NCBI GenBank assembly: GCA_016933915.1
Contig: JAFFZZ010000055.1
Span: 62,001 to 126,000 of the forward strand
Origin: Candidatus Babeliaceae bacterium
GTDB taxonomy: Bacteria; Babelota; Babeliae; Babelales; Babelaceae
Direction: 5' to 3'
DNA: 64,000 nt
Shown here piece after piece: positions 1-7,525 of this stretch; the first letter of the stretch is position 1; every line of letters starts with the position of its first letter. The position numbers and the translations under genes are program-made. Under the pieces are notes generated by a model, which had not been told where the DNA came from, did no database searches, and was given only the letters and a program-made list of their open reading frames with translations.

Positions 1-151
1 TTTGCTCGCTGAAGAGTCGCGGCATATCGCGTTTGATTTGATCAAGTTGCACGAGAGCGAGTAATCCCTTTTCTGAAATCATTTCAGTAGCCGTGCTGGT
101 AGAGAAGATGAGCAAAGATGAGAGAACTAGTTTAGTTACATCGAATTTCAT
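1..151 (-). CDS. Exported protein, 5' end only
   Basis: This minus-strand reading frame begins at the ATG complementary to 149-151 and runs off the left edge, giving 50 residues. The start is MKFDVTKLVLSSLLIFSTST, a short basic N-terminus followed by a hydrophobic stretch, so a Sec signal peptide is likely. A GGAG ribosome site lies about eight bases upstream. The visible mature part (EMISEKGLLALVQLDQIKRD) matches no family I recognise. It diverges from the next gene, and the roughly 210 bases between them probably hold both promoters. Function unknown; the rest lies outside the window. Confidence 0.6.
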   Translation of the reverse strand, partial: MKFDVTKLVLSSLLIFSTSTATEMISEKGLLALVQLDQIKRDMPRLFSEQ

Positions 152-364
152 TTTCAGTGCTCCAATTGGCTGTTTTTTGTGCAGGATTTGTGGAAAGCTG
201 AGATACTTGAGAAAAACTCCTGCTGTTTGTTTAAATTCAATTATATATTCTTATTTTTAGAATATCGAAATAAGGGATAGAAAAGCAATACTTGTTTCAG
301 GTTGTTTTCATTAGGTACGGTAAAGGGAGGGGCTATCAATTTGTTTTGTCTGGGGGGGAGATTT

Positions 365-1033
365 ATGCAGGAGAAACGATGTTGCTTCAGTCGGTGGGAA
401 ACTATTTTATATGTATTTGGAGCACTTTTTATCGCTGTAAATTTTGGGTTGCCTGGGTCCAGAGGTGATGGGGAGCCGCGAATGAGCTTTGAGGGTACCG
501 TTAATGGTGATTTGGTACGTGATGTTACGATTGGTGGTTTAACTGAGCGTATTCCGTTTTACAAGGTGCCATCTGATGCTCGTGTTCGGCCGATGTCTGA
601 TACGACGTTTCTTGATCTCGATGATATAGAGCGTATATCATTTCCAGGAGGGATAAAATCCATTAAAAATTTTGATGGGCGCGAGTATGTTGAACTTTTG
701 GTTGTAATCAAAGGTGGTGCTCGCCACGGAGAGCCGTTTTTGGTGGAGAAAGAACGTAAGGTTTTTTGTAAATGGGTTACGGCAGGGGGGCTAATAAAAA
801 AAGAACTCCTTTTTGAAGCTCTCGGTAATCTTGAAATTCGTGGATTTAAACCGCGAGAAGACGTTCTTGCTTCTGGCAAAGCTCCTGTGGCGGCAAAGCC
901 ATCGCAGGCGCGTGAAGCGCTCTGTGCTCAGTTGAAAGCTGATCTTGAAAGGTTGGAAAAGGAAGTGTCAAAGGGGCAAGCATCTGAGGTTATCGCCTCG
1001 ATGAAAAAAACGATACACTATTTATGTAATTGA
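365..1033 (+). CDS. Membrane-anchored or exported protein of unknown function
   Basis: The 222-residue product starts at the ATG at 365. An upstream in-frame start at 302 is less likely, because a G7-A-G Shine-Dalgarno tract sits just before 365. After a Cys-containing basic N-terminus (MQEKRCCFSRWE) comes one hydrophobic segment (ILYVFGALFIAVNFGLP), either an uncleaved anchor or a signal peptide. The body is a mixed charged domain; the C-terminal third (about residues 175-222) is Lys/Glu-rich and probably helical or coiled coil. No family recognised. It lies 27 bases upstream of the thioredoxin gene in the same direction, so cotranscription is likely. Confidence 0.6.
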   Translation: MQEKRCCFSRWETILYVFGALFIAVNFGLPGSRGDGEPRMSFEGTVNGDLVRDVTIGGLTERIPFYKVPSDARVRPMSDTTFLDLDDIERISFPGGIKSIKNFDGREYVELLVVIKGGARHGEPFLVEKERKVFCKWVTAGGLIKKELLFEALGNLEIRGFKPREDVLASGKAPVAAKPSQAREALCAQLKADLERLEKEVSKGQASEVIASMKKTIHYLCN

Positions 1034-1060
1034 CAAAAGTCTCTTGGAAAGGATCACATT

Positions 1061-1384
1061 ATGGTTGTTACGATAACGAAAGATAATTATAAAAAAGATG
1101 TCGAAGAAGCAACGTTGCCTGTTGTTATTGATGTTTATGCGACATGGTGTGGCCCTTGCCAGATGGTTAAGCCAGTTTTTGAACAGGTAGCGCGTGAACT
1201 TGCGGATAAATGTATTTTTGGCGAGATAAATGTAGAAGAATCACGTGAGTTGGCAGCAAAATTTGGGGTAACATCAATACCAACATTCATATTTATTCAT
1301 AATAATGAAATTAAAGGTAAAGAACGTGGGTATTTCTCTGCAGATGAATTAAAAACAAAAATTCAGGCTTATTTTGGAGTGTGA
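1061..1384 (+). CDS. trxA: Thioredoxin
   Basis: This 107-residue protein has normal thioredoxin length and the WCGPC redox active site at about residues 29-33, preceded by the usual Val-Ile-Asp-Val-Tyr-Ala strand. The cis-proline region (TSIPTFIFI) is present near residue 75. It is expected to reduce cytoplasmic protein disulfides using electrons from thioredoxin reductase, which is not in this window. The start is supported by AAAGGA upstream. It follows an unknown membrane-anchored protein by 27 bases and is followed by a strong hairpin terminator. Confidence 0.96.
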   Translation: MVVTITKDNYKKDVEEATLPVVIDVYATWCGPCQMVKPVFEQVARELADKCIFGEINVEESRELAAKFGVTSIPTFIFIHNNEIKGKERGYFSADELKTKIQAYFGV

Positions 1385-1414
1385 AGAGAGAACAATAGAT
1401 TTATTTGTTGTGGT

Positions 1415-1448
1415 GCGCCATGAGAATATACCCATGGCGCTTTTGTTT
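1415..1448 (+). terminator. Rho-independent terminator after trxA
   Basis: A perfect 8-bp stem, GCGCCATG (1415-1422) with CATGGCGC (1433-1440), encloses a 10-base loop and is followed at once by TTTTGTTT. It ends the transcript that carries the thioredoxin gene. Confidence 0.85.
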
Positions 1449-1464
1449 AATACGGGCAAAACAG

Positions 1465-1494
1465 TTGTTTTTGGCATATTTACGGCGTTATGCT
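1465..1494 (+). promoter_or_regulatory. Putative sigma-70 promoter
   Basis: TTGTTT (1465-1470) and TATGCT (1489-1494) are separated by 18 bases and lie about 35 bases upstream of the ATG at 1530. The -10 sequence TATGCT is the same as in the stronger candidate promoter at 12003-12030. It lies after the trxA terminator, as expected for a new transcription unit. Predicted by eye only. Confidence 0.45.
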
Positions 1495-1529
1495 TTAGTT
1501 GATAGGGTTTTTATATCTCGGGGGGGGAA

Positions 1530-3434
1530 ATGAAAACTTGCCGGATTATTGGTATAGCGTTCTGCTTTATTTTGAATGTTACTTTAAAAGGTGCTGAGCC
1601 AATCTCGCAGTTTTCTGCTGCGCTGAAATCGATTGTGGGGAACACTGAGATTTCTCAAGTAGATCGGAAAAAAAGTATTCGAAAAACGGGAGAGTTTGAA
1701 ATTAGCGAAAAGTGGCGTCGGGAAAGGAATCGTCGCTTGTCCGATTGGGATAGAAAACGTGACGCACTTTTAACCAAGCGTATTGGTACATTTAACTCTG
1801 ATCTTGAATGGCGCAAACTGGGGGTTGCGGAGCAGCTTGCGTATTTGTCGAAGAAGTTTCAGGAGACACTGACGCAGGAAGAAAAAGTTGTTTATTACAC
1901 GCGTTTACATGGCGTATTAGTGCGGCTTTTTGCGCACACAGCGGATGAAACTCTAAATCGTATATTTGGTCGGTGGGCTCCGCGGGCCGGTGATATGAGC
2001 AAGGTTATTATCTTGATCGATCATTTGGGGCGTGAGGTCATTAAAAAAGAGTATCTCCACAAGCTCAAACGAATGTACAGTGTATCGCGTTGTATTTCGA
2101 TGGGTATTGCGGCACAAAAACAGAGTTCGGAGTGTACAGCACTTGATTGTTTTGGTAAAGATGGAGCATGTGCAAAACAGTTTTTTGAAGATTTTGTTTT
2201 TCTTTTTAAACCGCTCGTCCAGTTTTTTTTAACGGGAGTTGACCTTGATGGGGAAGTGGCGCCAGGATTGGTCCCTCTTGTTTTTGCTACTTTTTCTCCG
2301 GATACACCCGCGGGTAGAGAAATTAGAGATGTTGCTGCATCAATAGCTCGAACCCTATCCTTAGCGTTTGATCTCTTTGAGCAGCTTGGGTTTGTTTTAC
2401 AAACGGGGGGGCAGAAAAGGCTCCAAAAAGCAGTTTCCGTTTCCGCATCTCCGGCACCGGTAGCAAGAAGGCCGCAATTCTATGCAATGGCTCAGAAAAC
2501 AGAGCCAAAACAATCAGCTCAAAAAATTTATCAGAAGTATGAAAATCAGATGTCTCAACTGAGCAAAGATATTAAAGATATCGAGAAACTTGTTGAGCTT
2601 CTCTGCGCTAATGTTCCTAAGATTTTTCCTACCATTCAGCCACCACTTTGTCGCGCATTAATATCAGGTGCAAGAGCAGTAGGAGCAGGGGTTGATATAT
2701 TTGGTATACGTCTTGCGGAGCTAAAAGCACATTTTGCTTGTTTAGCTAAGTCAGATCAAAAACTTCATGAGCTTGCTCAACGAAAAACTAAAGAGACTGG
2801 ACGCTTTTCGTGCCCTGAGTTGGGCTGTGTTTCGACGAATCTTTGTATGGCAAAGACATTGTATCTGACGAGTTCGTTGTTTTATCCGTTAACAAGCGCC
2901 CTTTTAGGCGAATATGAGAAACAAGCGAATGAAAAATGGGTTATGAAACAGCCAGGATTTTTTGCTTCTGTCCAAGAGCTGTGCGTTGAAGGCTTGCGAT
3001 TAGCACGACCTGCTATCGAAAAATATCTGTCTCGTCCAGAGGTGCCAAAGTATATAGATATGATTGAAGAAGTGCTTCAAAAAAAACTTAGGCCGGTGCT
3101 TCTTAATATGTCTATTGTTTTGAATCTAGCTCTCAAAACATGCAAAACAATCGCTATTGCTATCGGATCACCAGAAATAGCTCAATATATATCACTTTCA
3201 GAAAGCGAGAGAGCGAGCCTCTATAAAGAGCTTTTTGCGGGGCAGGGATTACCAATTGATGATGAGTCGTTCGTTCTTGATCTTGACCAGGGAGATACTG
3301 ATGAGCTTTTTTCTCTTATTGAGAGCGATAGGCCTTTGGAAAAATTGAGTAAGAATACAGATAACGCAGATCTTATACTGTTTGGTGATCGTAAATTTGA
3401 GGATGAAGAGTTTGAAGAAGGGCTCCTTGTGTAG
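1530..3434 (+). CDS. Exported protein of unknown function (634 aa)
   Basis: The N-terminus MKTCRIIGIAFCFILNVTLKG is a plausible signal peptide with a possible cleavage site near residues 21-23. The rest is mostly helical, with Lys/Arg/Glu-rich stretches at about 45-130, a Ser/Ala/Pro-rich linker near residues 305-330, a probable coiled coil near 340-365 and a strongly acidic C-terminus. I recognise no enzyme motif or family. The start codon follows a G8 tract (1520-1527) that serves as the ribosome site at very short spacing. The next gene starts 32 bases downstream on the same strand, so the two are probably one operon. A G7 tract lies inside the gene at 2405-2411. Confidence 0.6.
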   Translation: MKTCRIIGIAFCFILNVTLKGAEPISQFSAALKSIVGNTEISQVDRKKSIRKTGEFEISEKWRRERNRRLSDWDRKRDALLTKRIGTFNSDLEWRKLGVAEQLAYLSKKFQETLTQEEKVVYYTRLHGVLVRLFAHTADETLNRIFGRWAPRAGDMSKVIILIDHLGREVIKKEYLHKLKRMYSVSRCISMGIAAQKQSSECTALDCFGKDGACAKQFFEDFVFLFKPLVQFFLTGVDLDGEVAPGLVPLVFATFSPDTPAGREIRDVAASIARTLSLAFDLFEQLGFVLQTGGQKRLQKAVSVSASPAPVARRPQFYAMAQKTEPKQSAQKIYQKYENQMSQLSKDIKDIEKLVELLCANVPKIFPTIQPPLCRALISGARAVGAGVDIFGIRLAELKAHFACLAKSDQKLHELAQRKTKETGRFSCPELGCVSTNLCMAKTLYLTSSLFYPLTSALLGEYEKQANEKWVMKQPGFFASVQELCVEGLRLARPAIEKYLSRPEVPKYIDMIEEVLQKKLRPVLLNMSIVLNLALKTCKTIAIAIGSPEIAQYISLSESERASLYKELFAGQGLPIDDESFVLDLDQGDTDELFSLIESDRPLEKLSKNTDNADLILFGDRKFEDEEFEEGLLV

Positions 3435-3466
3435 AAAAGGGCCTCGGGGGAAAAGGGAGAGGGTGG

Positions 3467-6400
3467 ATGAAGATACGTTTTTTGCGAGTGCTCTGCATCT
3501 GTGGGTTCTTGATAGCGTTAGGATCCATTGCCGTCGCTACGGCAGCGGCTGAAGGGGATGCCGAGAAAGAGGTTCTTGTTGATCCGGGAACACGTACATC
3601 TAATGAGCAGTTGATGGAGAACTTGTGGCCGACGGATAAAGATCCGCTGCCTATTGCCGAGGAAGATACTCTTATTCTACCGCCAGAGGAGGCCGGTGAG
3701 TTTGTTGATCCAAATCTTGTGCCAGTGTTAGATCCTACAACCGGGTTTCCTACTGATGAATACTGGTCATTTACTCTCGAAACACCCATTTTTGGGAAAG
3801 TAACTTTCAGAACGACTAATAAGAAGATAGTGGATGGGAAATCTGCATTGGTTGTAACGATTCCCGACCCAGTGAAAAAGTTTACTGCGGGACCTTTAAC
3901 GGTGCAGAGCGGTGAGCTCATGATCATTGATGGCAAGATATCTTACCTTGGTGAAGCGACCTTGTGGGGGCAGAAGGCCCGTATCGGCCTCAAAAAACTT
4001 CAATTTGCTGATGTGGATATAAATGAAGCAGCCTTTGCAGAACAAGGGACTGGCCCTGAATCTTTGGGATATGAAGTAGCGGCAAAAATTAAGGCTCAGC
4101 CGATTGCTTCAATTAGGAAGATTGTACTTGGGATTATTGCGGAAGCGGGGTCGTTTAATGTACAGTTGGCGCCTGGAAAATCTATAGCTTTTAAAACAGC
4201 AGATTTGATTGTTACTCGTGACCCTGATGCCAATAAAACGAGTGCAGAATTGCGCCTTGCCGTTAATTTCTTTGGACAGAAGGTGGTTTTTTCGGCGAAA
4301 GGTGATATTACCGGCGCGATGCCAATTAGTGATCCAACCGTTATAGAGCGAATTCAAGGAGGTGGTGGCTGGGTAACAAAAGATGAAGGCGGTAAGACGA
4401 TTGACTTTACCCTTAATGCGCGAGTCAAACGCCTTTCTCTTGCGACTCTTCTTCCTATGCTTGCCCAAACGCAACTTGGAAAACTTCATTTTTCTGGAGA
4501 AGCCGAAGTTTCGAAAATGTATGGTCTGGTCTTGACCGGCCGATTGACTGGTGCTGAACCAGACTCACCTGCCGAGATTGAAGTTTTCCCTGGTACTAAA
4601 TTTGCTTTCAAAGAGTACACAGTGACCTTTTCCCCTGATAAAACGGTGAGTGTCAGTGGGACTGCAACTCTTCTGGGACAAACAATTAATCTTAAAGGAT
4701 CGATCGATTTTTTAAATAAGAGCATGTCAACCTCCGGGTCAATTGAGGGACAGATTAAAGGTCTCATTCCGCAGCTTGCCTCTCTTGAACAGGTTGGTGG
4801 GTTGACTCTTGTTGGTGAATTTAGTTTTGGCGTTGAAAAAGAGAGAACAGATGGTGTACAGTTTGCTCTTGAAGGGAAAATAAAGGGATCTGATTCCCCT
4901 GAAGGTGTTTCTATTTACGGGCTGAAATTGCGGGAAGCTACTGCACGCTTTAATCTCAGGGATAAGCAGGCAAAAATCAAAGGGGAAATGGATATCTATG
5001 GGCTTCTTTTATCGGGTGGCCTTAATCTAAGGTGGGGTGAGCAATCTCCATCATTTAATATGTTTGCCTCTATAAAGTCTGGATTTGAGACCTGGCAACC
5101 ATTTGCTCAGCTACCGGTAGTGCCAAAAGCACTTGAAGCGATAAAAGATGTTACAATTCGGGAGTTAAAAGCGACGACACGCCTCAAATTTGGTTCAGTG
5201 ATCTCTGATGCAGAAGAACCGGCTCAAATTACCGCTGAGGTAGGTGTAAAAGATGAGAATGGCTCTGAGGAGAGTGAGGAAAAAATTGAAGAAGATGTTG
5301 TAGTGAAAGAAAAACGTACTGGTGCCATTGCGTTTTCTCTCTACTTCTCTGGAAAATCAACAATTCTTAATACCGATTGCGATGTCTTTGCACGGGTATC
5401 TTTTGGAAAAAATACACCATTCAATCTTACTCTTGGATGTGAGTTGCCAAAAGGTTGGAAGATGTCTCAGAGTTTCCCACAGCTTTTCGAGAAGAAAACC
5501 ATGGTTACCGAGGCAATCGATCTTCTTAAATTGAGTAAAACGCGCTTTATTATTAGCACCCGGGATACCGTGATTGAAAATATAAATATCAGAACGGGTA
5601 TAAACTTTAGATCGGGACTTATTTTTGATGGAACCGAGGAAAATCTGGTTCTCAAGGCGGTAAGTCAAGTTTTGACGAAGACCGGGGACACGGGGGCAAA
5701 AATTTTCATTTCAGGGGCAGTCAATCCATTTGAAATTCGTACTATTGATTTCAAGGTAGGTCTTTCTGCTGGTGATATTGGTTTTCAGTTGGGACCATCA
5801 ACTCTGAAAGCCGGTAAGTTGAATTTGTCGGTTAAGGGTGAACCTGCAGTAGCGATAGAGGGAGGGTTTACCTTAATTCCCGTATCCGGAGCGGAGCCAT
5901 TAAATTTTGTAGGTGGTGTGGTCTTTTCAGCAATAGATGTGGGGATTGAAGGAAGTATGACTGGTACCTGGAAAAAACCGTTCGGTATTCCTGGTTTTGA
6001 ATTTGGGAATCTTGGGTTAAAGGGAACGCAAATGTACGATGCATTTGTTGAAGCTGTTGCGGCGGTTCCTGAAACTTTCGGACTTTCACTACTGCGCCTA
6101 GCTATTCCTTCGAAATTTGGTGTTACCGGTGAGACTGCTATTGGGGGAGAACCTGATCCGCTTACCGTGCGACTCTTTTTACAGCTGGGAACTGACGTTA
6201 CTAATATTGCGGTGGTCGGCAATATTGAAAATCCTGAGACCTGGCTGCGTGTAGTGCGTCAGCTTGCACGGCAGATGGGTATTACTATTCCGAATCTTTA
6301 TGAGCTCTATCCATTGCGACTTAAGAAAGCATCGGTAATTTTTGCGCCTTCCGGTACGCGTATTGGTGAAATTGTGCAGACTGGTGGTGTAGGCGGCGCG

Positions 6401-7441
6401 CTTGAAGGAAAGCTTCTCGGTAAGGAGCTTTCGGCGAATTTCATGCTCGACACCTCCGGTTTGATAGCGCGAGGAACGATAGAATCGTTTAATATCGGGC
6501 CACTAACTTTTACGGGAACGGGCAAGCAGAAGGATCCGCTTGTTGATGTTACGCTCAAATTAAATGAGCTGCCACGCTTTATTATCAATGGTAAGCTTGT
6601 TTGGCCTGGTATTATTGATTCGTTAACTGATATTGAGCTTTCTAAAGATAAGCTTGCATTTGCAACCAAAACATGTGTGGGAATTTCGGGGATGCAGTAT
6701 TGCGCTCGCATAAAAGCGTCGACCATTAGCTTGGCAGATCCACTTGCGCTTGTTGCTGCACTCAAGCCATCTGAGTTATTCCTCGAGATAGAATTTGAAG
6801 ATCAGTTTATGGCGTTCCTTAAAAAGAATATTGCCAATTCGTTGCTTCATTTGAAAAATGATTTTGAACGCGATATGAATAGAACTATTGGACAGATTGG
6901 ACGACGCACGGCTTATAAAGAAATTAGACAGCAAGAAGAGTTAACGAACAAAACTTGTGCTCATCCCGATTTGTGGAACAATCGGCTAAATCTATTAAGT
7001 CCCTGCGGTAAAGAAAGTTCCAATCTTCTAGCTTTACAAACTAAATTTGGATTTGAACGTACGGGCATTGGGGCCAATGTTCGAACATTACTCGAGCAGA
7101 CTGGGACTATTAAGTTTATTCAAGATCGTTTGGCTGGATTACGTAATCTTGGGGTTGGAGTTTTCGAGGGTGGATATTTTGTGTTGAAGGATCTTCAGCG
7201 ATTGATGACTGTTGAGCGAGTTTACTGGAAAGGTACCCTGCAAGATATTATTAATGGTGTTATTCCCGGTGTTTTGGTCCAATTATCAGTGAATAATAAG
7301 ACTGAGATACGAAATCTTGGAAGTTTTAATTTCCGTGATCCACTTGGTAGCACTAACCGTATAATTCAACAGTTAATGTTAGTTGCTCGCGATGCACTCT
7401 TAACAGCACTGAAATCCCCTGCGGTGCCGCGTACAGCTTAG
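3467..7441 (+). CDS. Large exported beta-rich protein of unknown function (1324 aa)
   Basis: A signal peptide is clear (MKIRFLRVLCICGFLIALGS, then Ala-rich to about residue 30). The mature protein consists of many short alternating beta-strand/turn segments rich in Gly, Thr, Lys and Ile, with recurring patterns such as 'GxLxFxGxxxx' and 'Lxxxxxxxx(I/V)xG' over more than 1000 residues. This suggests an elongated repeated-beta architecture. Few Cys are present until about residue 1065. A small acidic low-complexity patch lies near 590-620. The layout resembles long periplasmic beta proteins such as the AsmA/TamB group, but I cannot show homology. A GGGAGAGGG ribosome site and 32-base spacing place it in an operon with the preceding exported protein. 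Confidence 0.6.
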   Translation: MKIRFLRVLCICGFLIALGSIAVATAAAEGDAEKEVLVDPGTRTSNEQLMENLWPTDKDPLPIAEEDTLILPPEEAGEFVDPNLVPVLDPTTGFPTDEYWSFTLETPIFGKVTFRTTNKKIVDGKSALVVTIPDPVKKFTAGPLTVQSGELMIIDGKISYLGEATLWGQKARIGLKKLQFADVDINEAAFAEQGTGPESLGYEVAAKIKAQPIASIRKIVLGIIAEAGSFNVQLAPGKSIAFKTADLIVTRDPDANKTSAELRLAVNFFGQKVVFSAKGDITGAMPISDPTVIERIQGGGGWVTKDEGGKTIDFTLNARVKRLSLATLLPMLAQTQLGKLHFSGEAEVSKMYGLVLTGRLTGAEPDSPAEIEVFPGTKFAFKEYTVTFSPDKTVSVSGTATLLGQTINLKGSIDFLNKSMSTSGSIEGQIKGLIPQLASLEQVGGLTLVGEFSFGVEKERTDGVQFALEGKIKGSDSPEGVSIYGLKLREATARFNLRDKQAKIKGEMDIYGLLLSGGLNLRWGEQSPSFNMFASIKSGFETWQPFAQLPVVPKALEAIKDVTIRELKATTRLKFGSVISDAEEPAQITAEVGVKDENGSEESEEKIEEDVVVKEKRTGAIAFSLYFSGKSTILNTDCDVFARVSFGKNTPFNLTLGCELPKGWKMSQSFPQLFEKKTMVTEAIDLLKLSKTRFIISTRDTVIENINIRTGINFRSGLIFDGTEENLVLKAVSQVLTKTGDTGAKIFISGAVNPFEIRTIDFKVGLSAGDIGFQLGPSTLKAGKLNLSVKGEPAVAIEGGFTLIPVSGAEPLNFVGGVVFSAIDVGIEGSMTGTWKKPFGIPGFEFGNLGLKGTQMYDAFVEAVAAVPETFGLSLLRLAIPSKFGVTGETAIGGEPDPLTVRLFLQLGTDVTNIAVVGNIENPETWLRVVRQLARQMGITIPNLYELYPLRLKKASVIFAPSGTRIGEIVQTGGVGGALEGKLLGKELSANFMLDTSGLIARGTIESFNIGPLTFTGTGKQKDPLVDVTLKLNELPRFIINGKLVWPGIIDSLTDIELSKDKLAFATKTCVGISGMQYCARIKASTISLADPLALVAALKPSELFLEIEFEDQFMAFLKKNIANSLLHLKNDFERDMNRTIGQIGRRTAYKEIRQQEELTNKTCAHPDLWNNRLNLLSPCGKESSNLLALQTKFGFERTGIGANVRTLLEQTGTIKFIQDRLAGLRNLGVGVFEGGYFVLKDLQRLMTVERVYWKGTLQDIINGVIPGVLVQLSVNNKTEIRNLGSFNFRDPLGSTNRIIQQLMLVARDALLTALKSPAVPRTA

Positions 7442-7478
7442 GCGTTTCTATTGGGTTTTGAAAAAGTAATAAAAAAGA

Positions 7479-7504
7479 GAGGAATGCATTTCAATGCATT
7501 CCTC
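7479..7504. terminator. Bidirectional terminator between convergent genes
   Basis: GAGGAATGCAT (7479-7489) pairs perfectly with ATGCATTCCTC (7494-7504) around a four-base loop. On the minus strand the stem is followed by TCTTTTTTATTAC, a good U-tract. On the plus strand the run TGTATTTTTT follows six bases later. It serves the convergent ends of the genes ending at 7441 and 7526. Confidence 0.85.
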
Positions 7505-7525
7505 ATCCTGTATTTTTTGGTGGTG

